From Rhodobacteraceae bacterium EhC02 (GTDB lineage Bacteria > Pseudomonadota > Alphaproteobacteria > Rhodobacterales > Rhodobacteraceae): a DNA stretch of 64,000 bases. Location of the stretch: contig LXYH01000001.1 of assembly GCA_001650895.1 (NCBI GenBank), forward strand, positions 1 to 64,000, written 5' to 3'. Of this stretch, positions 50,806-58,825 are shown in pieces; the first letter of the stretch is position 1; every line of letters begins with the position of its first letter. A program made the position numbers and the translations under genes. The notes beneath the pieces were generated by a model. The model worked only from the letters and a program-made list of their open reading frames with translations, was not told where the DNA came from and searched no databases.

Positions 50806-51566
50806 GCCGGCAGGTCCCAATCACCCAGCCGCATCTGCCACAGCGTCAGCGCAGCGACTGCCGCCGTGTCCGCGCGCAGGATGCGGGGGCCAAGGCTGAC
50901 CGGGTGGCTGAAGGACAGCCCATGCAGACGGGTGCGTTCGGCCGGGGAAAAGCCGCCCTCGGGTCCGATCAGGATCGCCCAGGGTTGCGGGGGCTGGCCG
51001 GACGTGCGCACCGGCAGGGCCGGGGCGGGCTCGGTGGCGGCACCGCCATCGGCAAACCCCTCGTCGCAGAACATCAGCTGCCGCCCCGCAGGCCAGTCGG
51101 CCAGCAGACGGTCCAGCCTCACAAGATCCGCCACTTCGGGGACATGGGTGCCGCCGCATTGTTCCGCCGCCTCGACCGCATGGGCCTGCAGGCGATCCTG
51201 CCGGATCCGTTCGGCATTGGTGAAATCGGTCTGCACCGGCACGATCCGGGCCGCCCCCATTTCGGCGGCCTTTTCCACGATGAAATCGGTGCGCGCTTTC
51301 TTTATCGGGGCAAACAGGAGCCACAGGTCGGGCGGCATCCGCAAGGGACGCGTCTGCGCCTCGCAGAGCAGCATCCCGCCGCGCTTGCCCGCCTCGGTCA
51401 CGCGGGCCAGCCATTCGCCGTCGCGCCCGTTGAACAGCAGCACCCCGGCCCCTTCCGACAGCCGCATGACCCCGAACAGGTAATGCGCCTTGTCGCGGTC
51501 CAGAGGAACGGTTTGCCCCGCACCCAGCGGTTGGTCTACATAGAGGCGGATTTTCGCATCAGTCAT
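50802..51566 (-). CDS. rsmE: 16S rRNA (uracil-1498-N3)-methyltransferase
   Basis: 254-residue SPOUT methyltransferase. N-terminal PUA-like domain (IRLYVDQPLGAGQTVPLDRDKAHYLFGVMRL), then IKKARTDFIVEKAAEMGAARIVPVQTDFTN, and the knot region IGPEGGFSPAERTRL and SLGPRILRADTAAVAAL. These are the RsmE blocks. ATG 51566 is only 12 bp from the divergent ubiA ATG. The long upstream frame is antisense to ubiA and rejected. Confidence 0.94.
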   Translation of the reverse strand: MTDAKIRLYVDQPLGAGQTVPLDRDKAHYLFGVMRLSEGAGVLLFNGRDGEWLARVTEAGKRGGMLLCEAQTRPLRMPPDLWLLFAPIKKARTDFIVEKAAEMGAARIVPVQTDFTNAERIRQDRLQAHAVEAAEQCGGTHVPEVADLVRLDRLLADWPAGRQLMFCDEGFADGGAATEPAPALPVRTSGQPPQPWAILIGPEGGFSPAERTRLHGLSFSHPVSLGPRILRADTAAVAALTLWQMRLGDWDLPA

Positions 51567-51578
51567 GAGGCAGACAAT

Positions 51579-52550
51579 ATGACCGCGCCGGACCAGACGC
51601 CAGAGGCCAAAGGACAGGTTTCCGATGCCGTGCGCGGCAATTGGGTGGACCGGCTGGCACCAGCGGCCACCCGCCCCTATCTGCGCCTGAGCCGGGCGGA
51701 CCGGCCCATCGGCACATGGCTTTTGCTGTTGCCCTGCTGGTGGGGGCTGACGCTGGCGATCCTGCATGACGGGCAGGCGCGGCTGTTCGACCTGTGGATC
51801 TTCGCGGGCTGCGCGGCAGGGGCTTTTCTGATGCGTGGCGCGGGCTGCACATGGAACGATATCACCGACCGCGAATTCGACGCGGCGGTGGCGCGCACAA
51901 GGTCGCGGCCCATCCCTTCGGGGCAGGTCACGGCGAAACAGGCGGCGGGCTGGATGATCGCCCAGGCGCTGGTGGCCTTCGGCATCCTGCTGACCTTCAA
52001 CACAGCGGCGATCGTGCTGGGAATCGTCGCGCTGCTGCCGGTGGCGGTCTATCCATTCGCCAAGCGCTTTACCTGGTGGCCCCAGGTCTTTCTGGGGCTG
52101 GCCTTCAACTGGGGTGCTTTGCTGGCCTGGACGGCCCATACCGGCAGCCTGGGCTGGCCGGCGGTGATCCTTTATGTGGCGGGGATCGCCTGGACGCTGT
52201 TCTACGACACGATCTATGCCCATCAGGACACCGAGGATGACGCGCTGATCGGCGTCAAATCCACCGCGCGGCTGTTCGGCGAAGCCAGCCCGCAATGGCT
52301 GACGGGGTTCATGTATGCCACGACGGCCCTGATGGTGATTGCCGTTCTTGCGGCGACCCGCGCCGTCGGGGCGGACATCCTGCCCAGCCTGATCGCCCTG
52401 GGCGGGGCGCTGGCGATGCTGTTGCACATGCGCTGGCAGCTGGCGCGCTTTGATGCGGATGACATGGGCGGGCTGCTGCGCCTGTTCCGGTCCAACCGGG
52501 ATGCGGGCCTTTTGCCTGTGCTGTTTTTCGCCTGTGCCGCGCTGGTGTGA
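51579..52550 (+). CDS. ubiA: 4-hydroxybenzoate polyprenyltransferase
   Basis: 323-residue polytopic membrane enzyme that prenylates 4-hydroxybenzoate in ubiquinone biosynthesis. First Asp motif NDITDREFD (G-C-T-W-N-D-I-x-D-R), second YDTIYAHQDTEDD, plus RSRPIPSGQVT, all UbiA-type. An N-terminal soluble extension of about 40 residues precedes the first TM. The prenyl donor would come from the synthase at 20874. Starts 12 bp from the divergent rsmE ATG. Confidence 0.93.
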   Translation: MTAPDQTPEAKGQVSDAVRGNWVDRLAPAATRPYLRLSRADRPIGTWLLLLPCWWGLTLAILHDGQARLFDLWIFAGCAAGAFLMRGAGCTWNDITDREFDAAVARTRSRPIPSGQVTAKQAAGWMIAQALVAFGILLTFNTAAIVLGIVALLPVAVYPFAKRFTWWPQVFLGLAFNWGALLAWTAHTGSLGWPAVILYVAGIAWTLFYDTIYAHQDTEDDALIGVKSTARLFGEASPQWLTGFMYATTALMVIAVLAATRAVGADILPSLIALGGALAMLLHMRWQLARFDADDMGGLLRLFRSNRDAGLLPVLFFACAALV

Positions 52551-52610
52551 TTGCACCCGGCCCGACAGCACCCTAAGACAGGGACATACAGAACCACGCA
52601 TCGGGGTTTC

Positions 52611-54539
52611 ATGCGCTTCTCCGCCATCGCCATCGTCTCAATGACATTTCTTGCTGCCGCAGGCCTGAGCCTTGTCGCAGCAGGCTTTTCCGTCAGGGCG
52701 ATCGAGGACAATTCCGAGTATGGCGTGCGCCTTGCCCTGGACGAGAACGAACTGCCATGGGCCGAGGTGCAGGCCAACGGGCTTCAGGTCGTTCTGACCG
52801 GCACCGCCCCGTCCGAGGCGTTGCGCTTCAAGGCGCTGTCGACAGCCGGGGGCATCGTCGATGCGGCGCGCGTGATCGACGGGATGGATATCCGCGACAG
52901 CGGCGGCATCGAGGCGCCGCGCTTCTCGGTCGAGATCCTGCGCAACGAGGGTGGGATTTCCCTGATCGGCCTTGTGCCTGCCTCGATCGACCGGGACAGC
53001 ATCATGGCGCAGCTGTCCCCGATGGCCGGTGGTGCGGCTGTGACCGATCTGCTGGAAACGGCGGACTATCCGGTGCCGGACAACTGGGACAGGGCGCTGA
53101 GCTTCGGGATCAAGGCGCTTGAGACCATGCCGCGGGCGAAAATCTCGATCGCGGCGGACAGGGTCGCCATCACCGCCATGGCCGACAGCACGGAAGAGCG
53201 GCGCAAGCTTGAGGTGGACCTGGCGCGCCGGGTTCCCAGCGGGGTCAGGCTGGCGCTGGACATCTCGGCACCGCGTCCGGTGATCACGCCGTTCAACCTG
53301 CGTTTCCTGATCGACAGCGGCAAGGCGCGCTTTGACGCCTGTTCCGCCGACACCGAAGAGGCGCAGACCCGCATTCTTGCCGCCGCGCGTGCGGCGGGGA
53401 TGGAAGAAAAAGGCATCTGCACGATAGGTCTGGGTGTGCCCTCGCCGAACTGGGCGCGCGCCGCAGAGCAGGCCATTGCGGCCCTGGCCGAGATCGGGGC
53501 GGGATCGGTCACATTCACCGATGCCGACATCACCCTCATGGCGGCGCAAGGCACCGAACAGGCCCTGTTCGACCGTGTCGTGGGCGAGCTGGAAAACAGC
53601 CTGCCCGAGGTTTTCGCGCTGACGGCCGTGCTGCCCGCGCCCGAGGTTGCCGAAACCAGGGGGCAGGTCGAATTCACCGCGCTGCTGGCCGAAGACGGCA
53701 AGGTACAGCTGCGCGGCCGGATCGGCGATGCCACCAGCCGGACCATCATGGAAACCTTCGCCCAGGCGCGCTTCGGCTCTGAGGTGGTGCAGTCCTCGGT
53801 GCGCAGTGACGATACCCTCAACCAGGACTGGACCGTCCGGGTTCTTGCCGGGCTCGAGGCCCTGTCGCGCCTGACCTCGGGACAGACGACCGTCACGCCG
53901 GACCAGTTGACCGTGACCGGCACCACCGGAAACGACCGCGCCAGTGCCCAGATAGCAGCCCTGCTGGCGCAGAAGCTGGGCGAGGCCGCGGAATACACGA
54001 TCAACGTCACCTATGACGAAACGCTTGACCCGGTTGCAGCCCTCCCCACACCGCAGGACTGCATCCGCCGGATCAATGCCATCCTGGCGACCCGCAAGAT
54101 CAATTTCGAACCGGGCTCGGACACGCCGGATGCCGCGGCGGCCGGAATCATCAATGACATTGCGGATATCCTGAAGGAATGCGGCGAACTCAGGCTCGAG
54201 ATCAGCGGCCATACCGACAGCCAGGGCCGTGCCGTGATGAACCAGCGCCTGTCCGAGGCGCGGGCGCTGGCGGTTCTGAACGAATTGCGCACACGCCGCG
54301 TGCTGACTTCGTCCATCACCGCCGTCGGATACGGCATGGATCAGCCCATCGCGGACAATGGCAGCGAAGAGGGCCGCGAGGCCAATCGCCGGATCGAATT
54401 CCGCCTGGTCGGGATCGACGCCGAGGGCGAGCAGCCAGCCGCCCCGGCAGATGAAGCCGACGCGCCGGATGCAGCCAGCGCTACGGACGGCAGCGGTGCC
54501 GGCGCAGACGACACACCAACGCAAGGAACGCGCGAGTGA
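52611..54539 (+). CDS. OmpA-family envelope protein
   Basis: 642 residues. Signal peptide or anchor (AIVSMTFLAAAGLSLVAAGFSVRA), BON-like/periplasmic modules of mixed alpha/beta in residues 30-480, and a C-terminal OmpA peptidoglycan-binding domain (NAILATRKINFEPGSDTPDA...LEISGHTDSQGRAVMNQRLSEARALAVLNEL...GYGMDQPIADNGSEEGREANRRIEF). The tail is acidic and Ala/Asp-rich. Its stop overlaps the next start (GTGA), so it pairs with the coiled-coil membrane protein. Likely links an inner-membrane complex to the wall. Confidence 0.85.
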   Translation: MRFSAIAIVSMTFLAAAGLSLVAAGFSVRAIEDNSEYGVRLALDENELPWAEVQANGLQVVLTGTAPSEALRFKALSTAGGIVDAARVIDGMDIRDSGGIEAPRFSVEILRNEGGISLIGLVPASIDRDSIMAQLSPMAGGAAVTDLLETADYPVPDNWDRALSFGIKALETMPRAKISIAADRVAITAMADSTEERRKLEVDLARRVPSGVRLALDISAPRPVITPFNLRFLIDSGKARFDACSADTEEAQTRILAAARAAGMEEKGICTIGLGVPSPNWARAAEQAIAALAEIGAGSVTFTDADITLMAAQGTEQALFDRVVGELENSLPEVFALTAVLPAPEVAETRGQVEFTALLAEDGKVQLRGRIGDATSRTIMETFAQARFGSEVVQSSVRSDDTLNQDWTVRVLAGLEALSRLTSGQTTVTPDQLTVTGTTGNDRASAQIAALLAQKLGEAAEYTINVTYDETLDPVAALPTPQDCIRRINAILATRKINFEPGSDTPDAAAAGIINDIADILKECGELRLEISGHTDSQGRAVMNQRLSEARALAVLNELRTRRVLTSSITAVGYGMDQPIADNGSEEGREANRRIEFRLVGIDAEGEQPAAPADEADAPDAASATDGSGAGADDTPTQGTRE

Positions 54540-54862
54540 ACAGAACAGAATTCATCATCGCGACAGCAGTCATCCTGTTCGTGGCTTTCTGCCTGGGCTG
54601 GTTCGCCAACTGGCTGATCCATCGCTTCACCCGCGTGTCCAAGGCGGATATCGGCGAATTGGAGCGCATGGCGCAGGAATTGCACGAGGCCGAGGAAACG
54701 CGCGACCAGGCGATCACCTACATGCAGCAGCGCGAGGCCGAGCTAAGCAATCAGCTGGCCCAGACCGAAGCCGAGCTGTCGGCCACGATGGAAGGTCTGC
54801 GGGAAGCCCGCCACGAGGCCGAGGAAATGCGCGCCTATATCGAGCGGATGAACAGCCGCTGA
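54536..54862 (+). CDS. Small TM plus coiled-coil protein paired with OmpA-family gene
   Basis: 108 residues from GTG 54536. One TM near residues 5-28 (FIIATAVILFVAFCLGWFANWLIHRF) precedes a long coiled coil (AQELHEAEETRDQAITYMQQREAELSNQLAQTEAELSATMEGLREARHEAEEMRAYI). The overlap with the OmpA-type gene points to a joint function at the envelope. No named family. Confidence 0.78.
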   Translation: MNRTEFIIATAVILFVAFCLGWFANWLIHRFTRVSKADIGELERMAQELHEAEETRDQAITYMQQREAELSNQLAQTEAELSATMEGLREARHEAEEMRAYIERMNSR

Positions 54863-54885
54863 TCCGTTGCGCGGCGCCGCATCCG

Positions 54886-56154
54886 TCAGTCTGCCGGGAC
54901 GATCAGGGATTCACCCTCGAACGCGCCCAGAAGGTTCGCCACATCGGCCGCGATCTGCGCGGGCGTGGCGTCCGTGAAAACCTCTGCCAGCAAATCGGCA
55001 ATGTCCTGACCGCTGATCGGCTCTTCCAGCAGTGACCAGATGGCCCGCGCCACGGGATTGAGGTGGAAGTAGCTGTATTCGGTCGCGTGCCACAGGAACA
55101 GATCATCCTGCACCGCGCGCACCGCCACATGCGGGCTGCGCTTGTAGCCCTGCGCCAGATCCGCAGGAGGGCGCACAACGGCAGCGATCTCGGCGGGAAG
55201 GGGCGGTGCGACAGGCGCGCCCAGTCGCGCCAGCTGGTCCGTGGCAAAGGCGCGGCGCAGCAGGGCCACCGCCTCTTCAAGATCGGAATAGGCCAGCTTG
55301 AGGCAGAGAACCCCCTCGACCATGCCCGTGACCTGGTCGAAATGTTCGGTTCCCTCGCCGGGGGCAGAGATGTTCTGCCGCACAAGATGCTGGACCGCTT
55401 CGGTCGGTTCCATGCGGTGAAGTTGCGCCGGAATATCCGTGCCGCGCGCCAGCACGATGAAGGCCCCGACCGCGGCCCGCGTGCCATGCGGCGCGATGTT
55501 CGGGCCGCAAAGATAGCCGTAGCGCCGATCGGCTGGCCCCATATGGGCCGCCACATGGGCGCGAAAATCATCCGTGACGCTGTCGGGCAGCGGCAGGCGC
55601 AGACGGGGCGCCAGCCCCAGGCCAAAGGCCAGCCCATCCTCCAGAACCGGCAGGATGTCATCGCAGAACACGGTCATGTCCGGCTCGGCGGTCAGCCGCG
55701 CGATCAGCGTGCTTTTGCCTGCCCGCGCGGGGCCGGTCAGCACGATCAGATGTCCGTTGATCTGGACCGCCCCGCAATGCAGGCCCAGACAGCCGCGATG
55801 CTGGTTGCAGAACGCCTGCGAGATATCGGCCACGACACCACAGGCCGCACTGGCCGCCATCAACCCTTTAAGCGGCGTGCTGAGCCAGGGCGAATGCAGA
55901 TCGAAACGCGCATTCCTGCCGCGGACCCTGGACACATGGTCGGGCAGGTCGGCGGCATTGTCCGCGAAAGACATCGCGACCGCATCAGGCGCCCAGCCCA
56001 CCATCAGGCCGTCGAGGGCTTCAAGAACACCTTGCGCATTTTCCAGGACAACGGCGCCGCGCAAGCCGGGATATGTCAGGTGCTGCACGACGGAAGGAGG
56101 CGCGCGGTCATCGCGCGCCTCCGCATTGACCTGCGCACTATCGCAGGCCGGCAT
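54886..56154 (-). CDS. HPr-kinase-like P-loop protein fused to a PqqD-like domain
   Basis: 422 residues. The N-terminal ~125 residues are unassigned. An HprK-like P-loop GPARAGKST (141-149) is followed by the paired acids CDD (D165-D166), where HPr kinases carry their catalytic DD. The middle segment (residues 170-330) has no clear match. The C-terminal PqqD-like domain (about 337-420: SPHVAVRAVQDDLFLWHATEYSYFHLNPVARAIWSLLEEPISGQDIADLLAEVF) is of the peptide-chaperone type used in RiPP and HPr-rel-A-type systems. The ATG is 1 nt after the Ser-rich gene's stop. Plausible activity: phosphorylation of a peptide presented by the PqqD part; inferred. Confidence 0.78.
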   Translation of the reverse strand: MPACDSAQVNAEARDDRAPPSVVQHLTYPGLRGAVVLENAQGVLEALDGLMVGWAPDAVAMSFADNAADLPDHVSRVRGRNARFDLHSPWLSTPLKGLMAASAACGVVADISQAFCNQHRGCLGLHCGAVQINGHLIVLTGPARAGKSTLIARLTAEPDMTVFCDDILPVLEDGLAFGLGLAPRLRLPLPDSVTDDFRAHVAAHMGPADRRYGYLCGPNIAPHGTRAAVGAFIVLARGTDIPAQLHRMEPTEAVQHLVRQNISAPGEGTEHFDQVTGMVEGVLCLKLAYSDLEEAVALLRRAFATDQLARLGAPVAPPLPAEIAAVVRPPADLAQGYKRSPHVAVRAVQDDLFLWHATEYSYFHLNPVARAIWSLLEEPISGQDIADLLAEVFTDATPAQIAADVANLLGAFEGESLIVPAD

Positions 56155-56155
56155 A

Positions 56156-56524
56156 TCAGCGGCGACCCGCGCCCGAAGGACCGGACGGACCCGAGGAGCT
56201 CGAAGAGCTGGACGAGCTGGACGAGCTTGAGGAGCTCGAAGGACCGGACGGACCCGACGGACCCGAAGGGCCGGACGGACCAGAGGCACCGGATGCGCCC
56301 GAAGAACCGGATCCGCCGGGGCCGGATCCACCACCGGAGCCACCGCCCGATCCACCGCCAGAACCGCCTGCCCCACCGCCGGAGCCTCCTCCCGAGCCGC
56401 CCGATGCATGGGCGGCGCCCAGGTGCATCATCACGGGTGCGACATAGAGCACGCCCGAGGCAAGGCCGAGGCGCGCCAGCAATGCGCGGCGCGAAACGCT
56501 TGTCTTGGAATTCTGTTCAGACAT
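56156..56524 (-). CDS. Exported Gly/Ser/Pro-rich small protein with a poly-Ser tract
   Basis: 122 residues. The N-terminus MSEQNSKTSVSRRALLARLG...AHA is a Tat-like signal (SRR at 11-13), cleaved probably at AHA|SGG (residue 40). Then Gly/Ser repeats (GGGS, GASGAS), five GPS-type triplets, a run of 16 Ser (96-111) and the end GPSGPSGAGRR. The serines use mixed codons (TCG, AGC, TCC, TCA, TCT). Its N-terminus matches that of the subtilase gene downstream. ATG 56524 follows AAAGGAAT. Candidate substrate of the P-loop/PqqD protein that is 1 nt away. Confidence 0.8.
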   Translation of the reverse strand: MSEQNSKTSVSRRALLARLGLASGVLYVAPVMMHLGAAHASGGSGGGSGGGAGGSGGGSGGGSGGGSGPGGSGSSGASGASGPSGPSGPSGPSGPSSSSSSSSSSSSSSSSGPSGPSGAGRR

Positions 56525-56597
56525 GTTTTTATTCCTTTCCACTCATGATGCCGCAACACAAAGCGGGCATGCAGTGAAAACGGCGCAGCGGGATGAT

Positions 56598-58010
56598 CTA
56601 TTCCCCGCTGACCGAAAAAACTTCGCTGGCCTCGCCCTTGCAATACCCCGGCGCCGAAATCAGGCCGTTTCCATAAACCGGGTCATAGCCGGCCTTGCCC
56701 AGATCCGTCGCGCAGTCGATCAGATGCTTGATGCTGCGTTGCAACGGGACTTTCGGCTCTCGCATGCGCTGTACCGCCAGAGCAGCCGTCACGAATGGGG
56801 CCGCATAGGATGTTCCGGATTTGAGCCGACCGCCTGAAATCGAGGCGGCTGTCCAGATCCCGACACCTGGCGCCGAAAGCGTGATGTAGGGACCCTGGTT
56901 TGCCTGTCGATAGATGCGTTGCCGACTGTCCACCGCGGTGACCGCGATCACATGAGGCCAAGCGGCGGGATAGGCCGGTTTGGCCCCGGCCCCACCATTG
57001 CCCGCTGCGGCAACAAGGGCCACCGACCGCGACGCGGCCCGCGCCGTCACCTCGCGCAGGACGGCGTTTTCCGGCCCGGAGAAGCTGAGGTTGATGACGC
57101 TGACACCTTCTGCCAGCAGCAGGTCCACTGCGGTGGCAAGAGAAAAGGCATCGGCCTGATCGCCGCCACGCCCGCGATGGAATGCTTCCACCGCGACCAA
57201 CCGGGCATTGGGCAGAAGTCCCGGCGTGCGGCTGTCCATGCGCCCCAGCAGAAGGGCGGCAATCGCCGTACCATGTTCGCGCCCCGAGGCGTTCCGGTCA
57301 CCGATGTCAGCTTGAAAGACCTTGAGTTTCTGTCCCCGTAGCGCCTCGTGACCGACATTGATGCCGGTGTCGATCATCCCGATCTTGGGGGCGAAGGCAC
57401 TGGGCCACCCCGACCAGCTGATCATCTCATGGGCCGCGCATGATCCATCCCGGCACATGAAGTCATCAGTTGTGTAAAGATGGTTCGCATCCGCCGTGGA
57501 TCCGGGGATGCGGTTCGTCAGCTCGGCCCGGGCCTGCGCCGCGCTGCGGCCTGCCGGCAATTCAAGCCGGACCAGACGCCGGTTGAGCGTGCGGTTGTTG
57601 CGCGATCCCAGCACGCGGTATCCCAATGCCTCGATCGCGGCCGTGCCCTGCCCCGCTGGCAACGCCAAAAGCATTTCCTCGCGACCGCCGCCATCGCCCT
57701 CTTCGTTGATGGACTGAGAGACCCCGGACGGTCCACTGGTGCCGGATGCACCGCTTGCACCGCCACTGGCGCCACCGCTTGCCCCGCCGCTTCCGCCACC
57801 GCTTCCGCCGCCACCGCTGCCGCCGCCGCCACTTCCGCCGCCGCCACCACCGTCGCCGCCGTCACCGCCCGACGCATGCGCCATGCCCAATGCCGTCAGC
57901 GCCGGTGTCGTGTAGGCGATGGTCCCTGCCAGACCGATCCGCCGCAGCAAGGCGCGCCGCGACAAGTCTGCACCCTGCTTGGCCCCGGCCACGGTTTTCT
58001 TTTCGGGCAT
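56598..58010 (-). CDS. Exported subtilisin-like (S8) serine protease with Gly/Ser linker
   Basis: 470 residues. N-terminal signal with SRR at 17-19 (LSRRALLRRIGLAG) cleaved near AHA|SGG; a Gly/Ser linker (48-96); an I9-like prodomain (110-165); and the S8 catalytic domain with D214 (IGMIDTGI), H246 (EHGTAIAALL), N338 (AAAGN) and S401 (SGTSYAAP), all four intact. ATG 58010 with AAAGGAG upstream. Cys pair C186/C191 and C433/C457 may form disulfides. First of three leftward genes, divergent from the sigma factor. Confidence 0.92.
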   Translation of the reverse strand: MPEKKTVAGAKQGADLSRRALLRRIGLAGTIAYTTPALTALGMAHASGGDGGDGGGGGGSGGGGSGGGGSGGGSGGASGGASGGASGASGTSGPSGVSQSINEEGDGGGREEMLLALPAGQGTAAIEALGYRVLGSRNNRTLNRRLVRLELPAGRSAAQARAELTNRIPGSTADANHLYTTDDFMCRDGSCAAHEMISWSGWPSAFAPKIGMIDTGINVGHEALRGQKLKVFQADIGDRNASGREHGTAIAALLLGRMDSRTPGLLPNARLVAVEAFHRGRGGDQADAFSLATAVDLLLAEGVSVINLSFSGPENAVLREVTARAASRSVALVAAAGNGGAGAKPAYPAAWPHVIAVTAVDSRQRIYRQANQGPYITLSAPGVGIWTAASISGGRLKSGTSYAAPFVTAALAVQRMREPKVPLQRSIKHLIDCATDLGKAGYDPVYGNGLISAPGYCKGEASEVFSVSGE

Positions 58011-58285
58011 CACTCATGCTCCTTTGACAAACGGACTGGCACCTTGCACCACGGATCCGGTTTCCCGCCTACCCTGCCTGACCATGGCCCCCAAAAAACA
58101 AGAGCCGCCCTGCAAGCCGTCGGGTATTACGACAATGACACGGAACAACAACGCTGGCGATCAGCCTGCTATTCCCGCTCCCTCGCAATTATTTGTCCCT
58201 TTGGGGAATAAAGTCACCACCCTGCCGTTTTCTTTCCGATAGCTTTTTTTAACAGTCGCCGCTGGTACCAAGGGGAAACGCGTTC
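58011..58285. promoter_or_regulatory. Divergent control region, protease vs sigma factor
   Basis: 275 bp between the protease ATG and the sigma-factor GTG, with no gene. It contains an imperfect dyad TTATT-N2-TCCC-N3-GGGGAATAA (58189-58211) and a T-run near 58245. No clear ECF-type -35/-10 pair could be assigned on either strand, although the sigma factor probably drives at least the leftward operon. Confidence 0.35.
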
Positions 58286-58825
58286 GTGTCCGAAGCAATC
58301 CGCAACGAGATGATACAGATGTTGCCGCGCCTGCGCGCCTTCGGGCGCAGTCTGACGGGGGTGCAGGATCAGGCCGACGACCTGGTTCAGCAGACCGTGG
58401 AGAAGGCCTTGCGCAATATCGACAGCTATCAGCCGGGCACACGGCTGGACAGCTGGATGTTCCGGATCATGCGAAACGCGTGGATCGACGGACATCGCGC
58501 GCGCCGCAGTACGGTGACGCTGGATGACGTGGACGCCGTCCAGCCGCTGATCGGTGAGGACGGGCGCGACGTGACCGAGAACCGCCTCTATCTCGCGCAG
58601 GTCTGCGCGGCGATGGATGCCCTGCCGGAAGATCAGCGCGCCGTGCTGATGCTGGTCTGCGTCGAGGGCCTGCGCTACCGCGAGGTGGCCGAGGCGCTTG
58701 GCATTCCCGAGGGCACGGTCATGAGCCGTCTGTCACGGGGCCGCATCGCGCTGGCACAGGCGTTGAACATGACGACCCATCCAGATGGCCAGACGGCCGG
58801 ACACATCCAGGGGAAAACCCGATGA
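58286..58825 (+). CDS. ECF-type RNA polymerase sigma factor
   Basis: 179 residues. Region 2 (PRLRAFGRSLTGVQDQADDLVQQTVEKALRNIDSYQPGTRLDSWMFRIMRNAWIDGHRARR) and region 4 (LPEDQRAVLMLVCVEGLRYREVAEALGIPEGTVMSRLSRGR) are standard ECF. Start is GTG 58286 with AAGGGGAAA 7 nt upstream. Its stop overlaps the anti-sigma ATG (ATGA). Expected to activate its own operon and the divergent protease operon in response to an envelope signal. Confidence 0.95.
   Translation: MSEAIRNEMIQMLPRLRAFGRSLTGVQDQADDLVQQTVEKALRNIDSYQPGTRLDSWMFRIMRNAWIDGHRARRSTVTLDDVDAVQPLIGEDGRDVTENRLYLAQVCAAMDALPEDQRAVLMLVCVEGLRYREVAEALGIPEGTVMSRLSRGRIALAQALNMTTHPDGQTAGHIQGKTR

Noticed and set aside
54886-58010. Idea that the locus is a lasso-peptide or radical-SAM RiPP cluster.
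   Set aside because: No lasso cyclase (asparagine synthetase-like), no transglutaminase-like B protein, no radical SAM enzyme and no ABC exporter are present; only the PqqD-like domain is shared with those systems.
58270-58285. GGGGAAACG next to the sigma-factor start considered as an ECF -35 element (GGAAAC-like).
   Set aside because: It is placed exactly where the ribosome binding site of the GTG start should be and has no matching -10 at proper distance. A similar GGGAAAC on the opposite strand near the protease is also unpaired.
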